This document shows positions 1 to 8,176 of a stretch of 64,000 nucleotides of DNA, piece by piece. The DNA is taken from the NCBI GenBank assembly GCA_963831645.1, contig CAWHQZ010000023.1:248001-312000 (forward strand), given 5' to 3'. A program made the position numbers and the translations under genes. This DNA comes from CAWHQZ01 sp963831645. GTDB taxonomy: Bacteria > Pseudomonadota > Alphaproteobacteria > Rhizobiales > Aestuariivirgaceae. The notes under the pieces are model-generated. The model worked only from the letters and a program-made list of their open reading frames with translations. It was not told the origin of the DNA and searched no databases. Numbering within the stretch: the stretch's first letter is position 1; every line of letters starts with the position of its first letter.

Positions 1-912
1 CGCCATGATCTCCCCGACGATGCCGCGCCGGAACAGCAGCACGGTGACTACGAAGATGGCGCCCTGGATCACCAACACCCATTCGCCGAAGCCCGCCAGA
101 TAGTTCTGCATGGTGATGATGACGCCGGCGCCAACGATGGGGCCGAACACTGTGCCCATGCCCCCGACCAGCGTCATCAGCACTACTTCGCCCGACATCT
201 GCCAGGTGACGTCGGTGAGGGAGGCGAGTTGGAATACGATGGCCTTGGTGGCGCCGGCGAGGCCTGCCAGCGTCGCCGACAGCACGAACGCGATTAGCTT
301 GAAACGATCCACCGCGTAGCCGAGCGAGATGGCGCGCGGCTCGTTCTCACGGATCGCTTTCAGGACTTGTCCGAACGGGGAGTGGATCGTGCGCCAGATG
401 ATCAGGAAGCCCGCGCAGAAGATCGCCAGGACGACATAGCAGAATACGAGGTCGTCGCTGATATCGAGGAGCCCGAACAGCGGCCGGCGCGGTATCGCCT
501 GGATGCCGTCCTCACCGCCGGTGAATTTCGCCTGCAGGCAGAAGAAGAACACCATCTGCGACAGAGCCAGAGTGACCATGGCGAAATAGATGCCCTGGCG
601 GCGGATGGCGATGCTGCCTGTCACGAGGCCGAGGATCGCCGCCACGGCCGTACCGCCGAGAATGCCGGCCTCGGTTGGCCAGCCCAGCTCCTTGACCGTA
701 TATCCCGAGATGTAGGCGGCAAAGCCGAAGAACATGGCATGCCCGAAGGAGAGCAGGCCGGCATACCCGAGCAGCAGGTTGAAGGCGCATGCGAACAGCG
801 CAAAGCACAGCACCTTCATCAGGAAGACCGGATAGACGACGAGCGGCGCCACCAGCCCGATGGCCACCAGCGCGGCAAACGCGAGCAGAGTGCGGTTGCT
901 CGTTGTCCGCAT
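1..912 (-). CDS. livM: LivM-type branched-chain amino acid ABC permease (3' end outside window)
   Basis: Second inner-membrane permease of a high-affinity branched-chain amino acid (or related amide/urea) ABC importer. The frame is open from an ATG at 910-912 to the window edge, 304 residues without a stop. It shows many hydrophobic segments and the LivM hallmarks GLLSFGHAMFFG near residue 52 and a cytoplasmic loop RTIHSPFGQVLKAIRENEPRA around residue 170-190, the EAA-like contact for the ATPases. An AGGAG sits just upstream of the ATG and the preceding livH stop is only 9 nt away, so it is translated from the same messenger. The C-terminal end lies to the left of the window. The substrate cannot be read from sequence. 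Confidence 0.9.
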   Translation of the reverse strand, partial: MRTTSNRTLLAFAALVAIGLVAPLVVYPVFLMKVLCFALFACAFNLLLGYAGLLSFGHAMFFGFAAYISGYTVKELGWPTEAGILGGTAVAAILGLVTGSIAIRRQGIYFAMVTLALSQMVFFFCLQAKFTGGEDGIQAIPRRPLFGLLDISDDLVFCYVVLAIFCAGFLIIWRTIHSPFGQVLKAIRENEPRAISLGYAVDRFKLIAFVLSATLAGLAGATKAIVFQLASLTDVTWQMSGEVVLMTLVGGMGTVFGPIVGAGVIITMQNYLAGFGEWVLVIQGAIFVVTVLLFRRGIVGEIMA

Positions 913-921
913 CGAGCGCTC

Positions 922-1804
922 CTACCTGGGTGTCCCGAACAGGCCCTGCGGGCGCAACATCAGTACGATCGCCATGATGATGAAAATGACAGTGTTGGAA
1001 GCCTCCGGATAGAAGACCTTGGTGAGGCCCTCGACGACGCCGAGGCCGAAACCGGTGATGATCGAGCCCAGGATCGAGCCCATACCGCCGATCACCACCA
1101 CGGCGAACACCACGATGATCAGGTGCGATCCCATGACCGGGTTGACCGAATAGATCGGCGCCGCCAGCACGCCTGCCAGTGCAGCGAGGCCGACGCCAAA
1201 GCCATAGGTGAGCGTGATCATGCGCGGCACGTTGATGCCGAAGGCCTGCACCAGATTCTGGGCGCTCGGTGGCCGCGCGCAGATATGATCCGAGCTGGGT
1301 TTTTTCGATCATGAACCAGGTGCCGAGGCACACCACGAGCGAGAACACCACCACCCAGGCCCGGTAGTAGGGCAGGAACATGAAGCCGAGGTTGATGCCG
1401 CCGGGCATCGGATTGGCGTAGGGCAGCCCGGAGGAGCCGTACTGCTGCCGGAACAGGCCCTCGATGATCAGCGCCAGCCCGAAGGTGAGCAGCAGGCCGT
1501 AGAGATGATCGAGGTGATAGAGGCGTGAGATGAACAGGCGCTCGATGATGATGCCAGTGATGCCGACGATGATCGGAGCGACGATCAGGGCGCCCCAATA
1601 GGGAATGCCGAAATAGGCGAGCAGCATGTAGGCGCAGAACGCACCCATCATGTACTGGGCGCCGTGCGTGAAGTTGATCACGTTCATCAGCCCGAAGATC
1701 ACTGCGAGCCCGAGCGAAAGGAGCGCGTAAAACGCACCGTTGATCAGGCCCAGCAGCAACTGGCCGAATAAGGCCTGCGGCGCCACACCAATCACCTCGA
1801 ACAC
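922..1804 (-). CDS. livH: LivH-type branched-chain amino acid ABC permease (frame broken by one extra base)
   Basis: First inner-membrane permease of the same importer. Residues 1-160 (LLGLINGAFYALLSLGLAV, NFTHGAQYMMGA) and the last 109 residues (AFGINVPRMITLTYGFG, VIGGMGSILGSIITG) are both typical LivH but lie in different frames. The break is at about 1255: removing one base restores ERPE-LVQAFGINV. The total length of 883 nt is one more than a multiple of three, as expected for a single insertion. I chose the GTG at 1804 because GAGAGGAATAG precedes it and an earlier ATG at 1894 would run into the binding-protein gene. Whether the shift is real or a sequencing error cannot be decided here. 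Confidence 0.85.
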
Positions 1805-1875
1805 GGAGCGCCTATTCCTCTCGATGGCCGGCAGTCCCGGGCAGGGGGCTGTCGGGACCTGCCGGCGCCAACCTG

Positions 1876-3093
1876 TTACTGCACCAGCGGACACTGGCCC
1901 TGATCGATGGGACGGAAGGCCTCGGCTGCCGGGATGGTCGCGCGAACTTTATAGTAATCCCACGGCCCGGTGCTCTCCTCCGGCTTCTTGACCTCGACAA
2001 GATACATGTCGTGAATCTTGCGGCCGTCCTGCCGGATGGTGCCCTTGCCGAATAGCTTGTCGTCGGTAGGCAGGGACTTCATCTTGGCGACGACCGCGGC
2101 GCCGTCGGCGTCGCTCTGAAGCTCGTGCACCGCCTTCAGATAGTGCGTTACGGCCGAATAGACGCCGGCCTGCACCATGGTCGGCATGTTGCCCCTGTTG
2201 GCCGGGGCGAAGTCCTTGGCGAACGCGCGGTTGGCGTCATTGCTGTCCCAGTACCAGGCTTCGGTGAGGATCAGGCCCTGCGCCGTCTCCAGCCCGAGTG
2301 CGTGCACGTCGGTTATGAAGACGAGCAGCCCGGCAAGGTTCTGGCCGCCTTCAACGATGCCGAACTCAGCGGCCTGCTTGATGGCGTTCGTGGTGTCGGC
2401 GCCGGCATTGGCGAGGCCGATGATCTTTGCCTTTGATTGCTGAGCCTGCAGCAGGAAGGACGAGAAGTCCTGCGCCGGGAAGGGATGGCGCACCTTGCCC
2501 AGCACCTTGCCGCCGTTCTTCTCGACGACTGCCGCGGTATCAGCCTCGAGCGCATGACCGAAGGCATAGTCAGCGGTGAGGAAGAACCAGGAGTCGCCGC
2601 CGGTCGTGACGATCGCCTTGCCGGTGCCGTTGGCCAGCGCCCACGTGTCGTAGGTCCAGTGTATGGTATTGGGGCTGCAATCCTTGCCCGTCAGGCTGGA
2701 GGCAGCAGCGCCCGACACGAGGAAGACCTTGTTCTTCTCTTTGGTGATGGTGTTGACTGCCAATGCCACCGAGGAGGTTGGAACGTCGACCACCACGTCG
2801 ACCTTGTCGACGTCGTACCACTGCCGAACCACGTTGGAGCCGATGTCCGGTTTATTCTGGTGATCGGCGAACACGACCTCGATCTTGTTGTGGCACTTGG
2901 CCGACCCGCAGAAATCCTCGATCGCTTTCTTGGCAGCCCAGACCGAGCCTTGGCCGGACAGGTCGGCATAGGTACCGGACTGATCATTCATGACGCCGAT
3001 TTTGATGGCGCCGTCGCTGTACTGTGCCTGCGCTGCGCTGGCAGCGACACACAGGGCGCCGGCGGCGACGAATGTCTTCCACTCCCGTTTCAT
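1876..3093 (-). CDS. Periplasmic binding protein of the branched-chain amino acid type ABC importer
   Basis: 405-residue periplasmic ligand-binding protein (Peripla_BP_6 / LivK-like), which delivers the ligand to LivHM. It starts with a clear Sec signal peptide (MKREWKTFVAAGALCVAASAAQAQ, cleavage after AQA) and continues with IKIGVMNDQSGTYADLSGQG, the classical first strand and loop of the family. Later regions such as IIGLANAGADTTNAIKQAAEFG belong to the second lobe. AAAGGAGGAATGGCAA precedes the start. It lies between livF and livH in a single minus-strand operon. Close relatives are often annotated as binding proteins for branched-chain amino acids or amides; the ligand here is not determined. 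Confidence 0.93.
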   Translation of the reverse strand: MKREWKTFVAAGALCVAASAAQAQYSDGAIKIGVMNDQSGTYADLSGQGSVWAAKKAIEDFCGSAKCHNKIEVVFADHQNKPDIGSNVVRQWYDVDKVDVVVDVPTSSVALAVNTITKEKNKVFLVSGAAASSLTGKDCSPNTIHWTYDTWALANGTGKAIVTTGGDSWFFLTADYAFGHALEADTAAVVEKNGGKVLGKVRHPFPAQDFSSFLLQAQQSKAKIIGLANAGADTTNAIKQAAEFGIVEGGQNLAGLLVFITDVHALGLETAQGLILTEAWYWDSNDANRAFAKDFAPANRGNMPTMVQAGVYSAVTHYLKAVHELQSDADGAAVVAKMKSLPTDDKLFGKGTIRQDGRKIHDMYLVEVKKPEESTGPWDYYKVRATIPAAEAFRPIDQGQCPLVQ

Positions 3094-3108
3094 TTGCCAT
3101 TCCTCCTT

Positions 3109-3813
3109 TTAGACTCCGAGATAGACCTTGAGCTTCTCCCTGCTCGCCCCGATCGCAACATTGGGAATCATGTCGATCACCTGACCGTGCTCGACGATAT
3201 AGTGCCGGTTGGCCACTGTCGCCGCGAAGCGAAGGTTCTGTTCCACGAGCAGGATGGTAAATCCCGTCTCGCGAAGCATGCGAATGGTATTGCCGATCTG
3301 CTGAACGATGACGGGCGCCAATCCCTCGGTCGGCTCATCGAGCAGAATCAGCCTGGCCCCCGTCCGCAGTATGCGGGCGATCGCCAGCATCTGCTGTTCA
3401 CCGCCCGAGAGCTTGGTGCCCTGACTGGCGCTGCGCTCCTGCAGGTTGGGGAACAGCGTGTAGAGCTGCTCGAGGGATAGCCCACCGTCCTTGACCTTGG
3501 GCGGCAGCAGGAGGTTCTCGCGCACGCTGAGACTGGCGAAAATGCCGCGCTCCTCAGGGCAATAGGCAAGGCCGTGCCGGGCGATACGGTCCGACTTCAG
3601 GCCGATCAGCTCCCGGCCCTCGAAGTGCACCGAGCCCTTGCGCTTCGGCAGCATACCCATGATGGCTCGCATGGTGGTGGTCTTGCCGGCGCCGTTTCGG
3701 CCGAGCAGCGTCACCACCTCGCCGGCGTTTACCTCGAACGTCATGCCGTGCAGGATGTGGCTTTCGCCGTACCACCCGTGCAGATTTACGACGGCGAGCT
3801 GTGCCTCAGGCAT
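3109..3813 (-). CDS. livF: LivF-type branched-chain amino acid ABC ATPase
   Basis: 234-residue cytoplasmic ATPase of the importer, normal LivF length. Walker A GRNGAGKTTT at about residue 38, signature LSGGEQQMLAIARIL near 135, Walker B LILLDEPTEGLAP near 155, and the H-loop region ILLVEQN that LivF shares. The end GASREKLKVYLGV is the typical LivF tail. Its start overlaps the end of livG by 8 nt, so the two are translationally coupled. It works as a heterodimer with LivG. Confidence 0.95.
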   Translation of the reverse strand: MPEAQLAVVNLHGWYGESHILHGMTFEVNAGEVVTLLGRNGAGKTTTMRAIMGMLPKRKGSVHFEGRELIGLKSDRIARHGLAYCPEERGIFASLSVRENLLLPPKVKDGGLSLEQLYTLFPNLQERSASQGTKLSGGEQQMLAIARILRTGARLILLDEPTEGLAPVIVQQIGNTIRMLRETGFTILLVEQNLRFAATVANRHYIVEHGQVIDMIPNVAIGASREKLKVYLGV

Positions 3814-4606
3814 GGCGGGCTTCCCCGCCGGTGCCCATGTAGGCTTCGATCACTTGCTGGTTCTTCGAAACCTCCGCGTAAGGGCCCTCCGCCAGGACCT
3901 CGCCACGGGCCAGCACCGTCAACCAATCGGACAGGTCCGCGACGACGGAGAGGTTATGCTCCACCATCAGCACGGTGCGATCCTTGGCGGCTCGGCGGAT
4001 CAATGCGGAGGTGCGCTGGACGTCTTCCATGCCCATGCCCGCCATCGGCTCGTCGAGCAGGAGCATCTCGGGATCGAGGGCGAGCGTGGTGGCGATTTCC
4101 AGCGCACGCTTGCGGCCATACGGCAGCTCGATGGCCGGCAGCCCGGCATAAGCCTTGACGCCGACGTCCTCCAGCAGCTGCAGGGCGCGCTCGTCCAGCA
4201 CGTCGACGGAGCGCTCCGAGCGCCAGAAATGATAGGAAGTGCCGAGAGATCGCTGCAGCGCGACGCGCACATTCTCGAGCACCGACAGATGCGGAAACAC
4301 AGCCGAGATCTGGAACGATCGCACCAAGCCCATGCGCGCCACCGCGTGTGGTCTGGCGTTGGTGATGTCTCGGTCCTTGTACTGAATAGTGCCTGTCGTT
4401 GGTTGCAGGAACCTCGTGATCAGGTTGAAGCAGGTTGTCTTGCCGGCGCCATTTGGGCCAATCAGCGCATGGATGGTGCCGCGCTTCACCCTCAAGTTTA
4501 CCCGGTTGACGGCGGTGAACCCCTTGAACTCCTTGGTCAGGTCGTTCGTCTGGAGAACGTACTCGCTGGCCATCGTCGGCGTCGTCTCCACAGGTGAACT
4601 CGCCAC
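3806..4606 (-). CDS. livG: LivG-type branched-chain amino acid ABC ATPase
   Basis: 266-residue partner ATPase. Walker A GPNGAGKTTCFNLI, LivG-type signature LPYGRKRALEIATTLA, Walker B MLLLDEPMAGM and H-loop VLMVEHNLSVVADLSD are all present. It is the first gene of the operon livG-livF-binding protein-livH-livM. The N-terminus carries about 15 residues before the conserved core (LQTNDLTKEFKGFTAVN), so an internal ATG (MASEYVLQ, residue 12) is also possible. The DNA just upstream is the boundary to an IS fragment, so the original promoter may have been altered. Confidence 0.93.
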   Translation of the reverse strand: MASSPVETTPTMASEYVLQTNDLTKEFKGFTAVNRVNLRVKRGTIHALIGPNGAGKTTCFNLITRFLQPTTGTIQYKDRDITNARPHAVARMGLVRSFQISAVFPHLSVLENVRVALQRSLGTSYHFWRSERSVDVLDERALQLLEDVGVKAYAGLPAIELPYGRKRALEIATTLALDPEMLLLDEPMAGMGMEDVQRTSALIRRAAKDRTVLMVEHNLSVVADLSDWLTVLARGEVLAEGPYAEVSKNQQVIEAYMGTGGEARHA

Positions 4607-4711
4607 GCCGGGTTGAGAACGACGCGCTGTTTCTTGCGCCGGGCGCAGGAGACTCTCGTAGCACTAGACATACAGGCGCAACAGGTCAAACTTGAACCGA
4701 AATCTCATGGT

Positions 4712-4868
4712 GCGTGGCCGCGCTCGAGGAGGCGATCGCCAGGTATGGCAGGCCGGACATCTTCAACACCGACCAGGGTTCGCAGTTCACCAGCTTGGCC
4801 TTCACCGGGCTGCTGAAGAACAACGGCATTGCCATCTCCATGCTCGGCAAGGGCCGCTGGATGGACAA
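4712..4868 (+). mobile_element. Fragment of an IS3-family transposase (OrfB, rve integrase core)
   Basis: About 50 codons read ALEEAIARYGRPDIFNTDQG, then SQFTS and GIAISMLGKGRWMDN, which is the middle of the DDE integrase core of IS3/IS407-type OrfB proteins (the second catalytic Asp is in NTDQGSQFTS). The N-terminal part, the final catalytic Glu (normally in ERLWRS a little further on) and both terminal inverted repeats are missing. At about 4868 the sequence passes without a break into a truncated Fic gene on the other strand. It is a dead remnant left by insertion followed by deletion or recombination. Confidence 0.85.
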
Positions 4869-5416
4869 CGATACTGGATCGCCTCCTTGTGGTTGAGGAT
4901 CATCACGGCTTCCTTGCGGTCCTTGCCCGAGGCCTCCTGCCCGAAGAGGATGAGCCGCTCGGTCTCGAGGATGGTGTAGGTGTTGCCTTCCATGCGCGAT
5001 GACGCCCAGGAAAGATCCACAAGGAGCCGCTCAAGGATGCGGCGCGCGTAGGATCCCGCCTGCAGTGCCGCGGCCGGCCGGCCGGCTTCGCGCAGCTTCC
5101 TCCGCTCAACCTCGCCAAAATAGAAGCTCTTGCCAGGTATGTAGCGGTCGAGGAACTCCTTGTTGTAGCGCGACGGCCTACGGCGGTTGTAGGGCGTCGC
5201 GAGATAAGCGCGGACGACCGCGGCGCCCGCAAGGGTATAAACCGTAGCCCGTCCCTTGCCCGAAACCTCGAGCTTGTTTTGGTCAATGAGCTTTTTGAGC
5301 GCGCGCCAGACCGTGGTGTCACTTGCGTCCGCCGCAGCACTGCGGCGGACGTCCTCCCGCCGAGCACCAGGATGGGCGGCAATATAGTCGAGGATGACTT
5401 GGTCGAAGAGCCGCAT
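4869..5416 (-). pseudogene. Fic-family protein, N-terminal part only (winged helix plus start of Fic domain)
   Basis: The reading frame starts at the ATG at 5414-5416 (MRLFDQVILDYIAAHPGA) and shows a winged-helix DNA-binding region (TTVWRALKKLIDQNKLEVSG), then the conserved lead-in to Fic domains: WASSRMEGNTYTILETERLI, GKDRKEAVMILNHKEAIQY. The frame is then replaced by the IS3 transposase fragment, so the catalytic HPFxxGN loop of an AMP-transferring Fic enzyme is absent. An upstream in-frame ATG (5476) would add codons that are simply the repeated operator-like sequence, so I prefer 5416. The gene is dead for Fic catalysis; the N-terminal DNA-binding part could still be expressed. Confidence 0.75.
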
Positions 5417-5513
5417 GAAACGATTATCGGAGACCATGAAACGATTAAATATCAGAATATAAAAGCATATTCCCAAGTAAAGCTAATCGTTTCAATAAAT
5501 TTGAAGCGATTTA
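5417..5513. promoter_or_regulatory. AT-rich region with four copies of GAAACGATTA, likely autoregulatory operator of the Fic gene
   Basis: GAAACGATTA occurs at 5417-5426 and 5438-5447, inverted as TAATCGTTTC at 5484-5493, and imperfectly as GAAGCGATTTA at 5503-5513. The stretch is much richer in A and T than its surroundings and lies immediately before the start of a gene that begins with a winged helix. An operator recognised by that protein is the simplest reading; this is inference from position and symmetry. Confidence 0.5.
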
Positions 5514-5524
5514 CGAACAAGGAA

Positions 5525-5549
5525 TGTCCTACCGTTAGACGATCCCCCA
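5525..5549 (-). pseudogene. 5' fragment of a tRNA-Gln gene (nucleotides 1-25)
   Basis: Read on the minus strand from 5549, the sequence begins TGGGGGATCGTCTAACGGT and continues AGGAC: a complete 5' acceptor strand, D-stem and D-loop as in alphaproteobacterial tRNA-Gln genes. After position 25 or 26 the match stops and the AT-rich Fic operator region begins. I see no anticodon arm, T arm or 3' acceptor strand nearby, so it cannot make a tRNA. Recognition rests on memory of the family sequence over 25 nt. Confidence 0.5.
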
Positions 5550-5613
5550 TCCGGATAGCCTAGCGGGGCTCCTTACAGCATTCCTCCGCGTAAGAAAATG
5601 CTTAAGCCGAAGG

Positions 5614-6426
5614 TCAGAAAATGTCGAAGTCGAAGAGGAACCGCCGCCTGCGCCGCTGAGGACGGCGCAACGTACGAAACGGGCGGCGCCACTCGAGGGC
5701 GGCGGTCTGCACCTTCCGGCGTCGGCGCTTCGAGGCCTCGGCAAACCCCCGCTTCCTCGCCGCTGTCTGCTTCCTCGTAGGCGTCCGCTTCTTCGCCAGC
5801 GTCTGCTCGCTCGCCAGCACCACCACCTTGGCGCCGATCGGCACGCGCTCGAAGATTTCGCTGACGTCGGCGTTGAGCATGCGGATGCACCCCGACGACA
5901 CTGCCGAACCGATCGTTTTCGGCTCGCGCGTGCCGTGAATGCGGAACAGAGTGTCGGCATTGCCCTTGTAGAGATAGAGAGCCCGTGCGCCCAGCGGGTT
6001 GCGCGGTCCTCCGGGCATCCCGAAGCGCCACCGGCGTGCCTCGCGATCGCGAGCCCGCATCTCCGCCGGCGGGTACCATTTCGGCCATTTGGCCTTGCGC
6101 TGGATCGTCGCCGTCCCGGACCACGCGAAACCATCGCGACCGACACCGACGCCATATCTCTTGGCCACGCCGGGTCCGAGAACGAAATAGAGAAAGCGCT
6201 GGTCGGTATCGATGATGATGGTGCCCGGCGCTTCTTCGGTCGCATAGTCGACCGTTTGTGGAAGGTACTGGGTCTTGACCTGCCTGTACTCGTCTTCGGC
6301 GGCTCGGAAACTATCCATTGCGGTGTGCGCCGCCACGGGCACGGGATGCTCGCTGGAAGCCCTGGCCTTCCAGGTTCCTGCACACCACGCGACTCCCGCC
6401 AAGACCACGAACTTCCGCCTATTCAT
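5614..6426 (-). CDS. L,D-transpeptidase (YkuD/ErfK family) with basic C-terminal tail
   Basis: Periplasmic enzyme that makes 3-3 peptidoglycan crosslinks or anchors proteins to peptidoglycan. After a Sec-type signal (MNRRKFVVLAGVAWCAGTWKARA) the YkuD domain follows, with the active-site motif HGTREPKTIGSAVSSGCIRM (catalytic His and Cys) at about residues 165-185. I use the ATG at 6424-6426 rather than one six codons earlier because MNRRKF starts the signal peptide directly. The last 70 residues are a strongly basic tail (KKRTPTRKQTAARKRG, SKRRRRK, RRPQRRRRR) not part of the catalytic domain and possibly binding the anionic envelope. Single gene, divergent from the acetyltransferase at 6563. 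Confidence 0.88.
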   Translation of the reverse strand: MNRRKFVVLAGVAWCAGTWKARASSEHPVPVAAHTAMDSFRAAEDEYRQVKTQYLPQTVDYATEEAPGTIIIDTDQRFLYFVLGPGVAKRYGVGVGRDGFAWSGTATIQRKAKWPKWYPPAEMRARDREARRWRFGMPGGPRNPLGARALYLYKGNADTLFRIHGTREPKTIGSAVSSGCIRMLNADVSEIFERVPIGAKVVVLASEQTLAKKRTPTRKQTAARKRGFAEASKRRRRKVQTAALEWRRPFRTLRRPQRRRRRFLFDFDIF

Positions 6427-6562
6427 GTTCAGCATGCTTAGCACACGATCCCCGAGATGTACCTGCTACCAGGTGTTGGTGAACAAATTCTGTCGCGAAG
6501 TGCAGGCCCTCTGCCGGTGAAGCCGAGTATGATACAAGGCTGCGTGCCGGGGAACCGCAAAT

Positions 6563-7108
6563 GTGAGTAGCGGGAGTGACAAAAATGTGACTGTGCTCGA
6601 GACGCCGCGCCTCATTCTGCGCAAATTTTGCGCGGGTGACCTCGATCCGCTGTGCCTTCTCTATGCCGACGCCGAGGTGCGGCGTTACTTCCCGGAGGGC
6701 GTCCTCGACCCGACTCAAACCAAAGAAGAGATCGACTGGTCCCTGGAGGGTGGTTTTCCGGAGCACGCCGATCTCGGTCTCTGGGCAACCATCCATCGGA
6801 TGTCCGGACGCTTCATCGGTCGCTGCGGTCTCATCCCGTGGTCCATCGATGGCAAGACCGAGGTCGAGATCGCCTATCTGCTCGCCAGGGAGTTCTGGCA
6901 GCAGGGCCTCGGTGTTGAGGCTGCCGGAGCGCTGGTACGCCACGGCTTCACCGGGTTGCGGCTCGCCCGCCTCATTGCCCTCATCCATCCCATGAACACC
7001 GCATCCATAAGGACGGCGGAACGGGTGGGTCTGCGTTTCGAGCGCCGGATCGAGGTCAAGGGAGCAAGTGCGAGCCTGTACGCCGTGAACGCCGATGATC
7101 AGCGCTAG
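6563..7108 (+). CDS. GNAT-family N-acetyltransferase (RimJ/RimL type)
   Basis: 181-residue cytoplasmic acetyl-CoA-dependent transferase of the Acetyltransf_3 kind, which includes ribosomal-protein and small-amine acetylases. It opens with LETPRLILRKFCAGDLDPL, the usual first strand, and contains the acetyl-CoA region EIAYLLAREFWQQGLGVEAA followed by HPMNTASIRTAERVGLRFE, the motif with the conserved Asn. The start is GTG at 6563 with GGGGAACC nine bases before it. It stands alone, divergent from the L,D-transpeptidase and convergent with the sugar-binding protein. The substrate is unknown. Confidence 0.85.
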   Translation: MSSGSDKNVTVLETPRLILRKFCAGDLDPLCLLYADAEVRRYFPEGVLDPTQTKEEIDWSLEGGFPEHADLGLWATIHRMSGRFIGRCGLIPWSIDGKTEVEIAYLLAREFWQQGLGVEAAGALVRHGFTGLRLARLIALIHPMNTASIRTAERVGLRFERRIEVKGASASLYAVNADDQR

Positions 7109-7149
7109 CCGCCGATCAGCGACCGGAGGCAGGCGCAGCAGGCGAGGGC

Positions 7150-8139
7150 TTACCGGATGCCGGCCTCGATCAGCGGCACCAGAGCGTCGATCGACTGCGG
7201 CGTGACCACGCCCGCGCCGGTATTGAGGTTGAGACCCGGCATCTTGTATTTCGCTGTCAGCACGCATTGCAGCACCGGCATGAAGCCCTGCAGGTAGAGC
7301 AGCTGATCCAGGGCCACCGATACATAACCCGATTTAAGGCCGTCGATCGTCGCCGGGGCGAGATCGATGCCGCCGACCGTGATGTCACCCGGCTTCTTTC
7401 CCGCCTTCTTGAGGACTTCCGCGAGCACGCTGGTGATGCCGCCGTGCTGGGTGCCGATGGCCTTGAGGTCAGGATTGTTCTGGACGTAGGCGGCCAGAAC
7501 AGGCACCGCCAGTGACGCATCGGAGTTGGCTTCCTGGGTGATCTCCAGGCGCTCTACCGTAAGTCCTGCCTTCTCGAGGGTGTCGGCCAGACCCTTCTCC
7601 GACTGGCCGCGCTCGGCCTGGCTGAACACACCGTAGACCATCGCCTTGTCGCCGCTTTTCAGCCCTCCCGCCTCGATCATGCGCTGGGCCGTCAGTGAGC
7701 CGCCGGCGTAAAGATCGACGCCGGCATAGCCGAAGCCCTGCGGCCCGTGCGCCTCCATGAGTGGCGTCAGCGGCGAGTTTCCATGCGTTACGACCACACC
7801 CTGGGCCGTCGCCTGCGTCACGAGGTCTTTGAACGCGTCCGAGCCCGGATGTCCCATGATCACGATGCAGCTGGGCTTCGCCGCCAGCGCCTGCTTGAAA
7901 TGCTCGATCATTTTCTCGGGCGCCCATGCCGAAAACTGCTCGTTGAGCTGGTCGACTCCGAGAGCCTTGGCGGCCGCCGCCGCGCCGGTCTGGCGGGCGA
8001 GCGTCGCGCCGTCGCCGGCATTGCCGCCCATCTGCATGTAGATGGTAACGCCCTTGCCCGGCATGTCCTGGGCCGAGGCCTGACCGGCAAGACAGGCAAC
8101 CATCGCGACTCCGGAAAGTAGAGACTTCGCAACGCTCAT
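7150..8139 (-). CDS. Periplasmic sugar-binding protein (Peripla_BP_4) of ABC operon 2
   Basis: 329-residue periplasmic binding protein with a signal peptide (MSVAKSLLSGVAMVACLAGQASA). The core follows the ribose/galactose-binding type fold: TIYMQMGGNAGDGATLARQ at the start, a hinge region with CIVIMGHPGSDAFKDLV, and DLKAIGTQHGGITSVLAEVL near residue 220. It is the last gene of a three-gene operon (ATPase, permease, binding protein) on the minus strand, 37 nt after the permease, with GGGAGG before the start. The single-domain ATPase and this order resemble FrcBCA-type fructose importers of rhizobia, but the ligand is not proven. Confidence 0.88.
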   Translation of the reverse strand: MSVAKSLLSGVAMVACLAGQASAQDMPGKGVTIYMQMGGNAGDGATLARQTGAAAAAKALGVDQLNEQFSAWAPEKMIEHFKQALAAKPSCIVIMGHPGSDAFKDLVTQATAQGVVVTHGNSPLTPLMEAHGPQGFGYAGVDLYAGGSLTAQRMIEAGGLKSGDKAMVYGVFSQAERGQSEKGLADTLEKAGLTVERLEITQEANSDASLAVPVLAAYVQNNPDLKAIGTQHGGITSVLAEVLKKAGKKPGDITVGGIDLAPATIDGLKSGYVSVALDQLLYLQGFMPVLQCVLTAKYKMPGLNLNTGAGVVTPQSIDALVPLIEAGIR

Positions 8140-8176
8140 TACAACCTCCCATCATGAGGGGCTCATTGGCCCCGGA

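Noticed and set aside
367..1314. Long plus-strand open frame of 315 codons opposite livM/livH
   Set aside because: No family resemblance, composition of a shadow frame in high-GC DNA, and it lies opposite clear permease genes.
2437..3480. 347-codon plus-strand open frame
   Set aside because: It is antisense to the binding protein and livF, both with full motif sets.
4712..4868. Complete insertion sequence
   Set aside because: Only the middle of the integrase core is present and no terminal inverted repeats or target duplication can be found.
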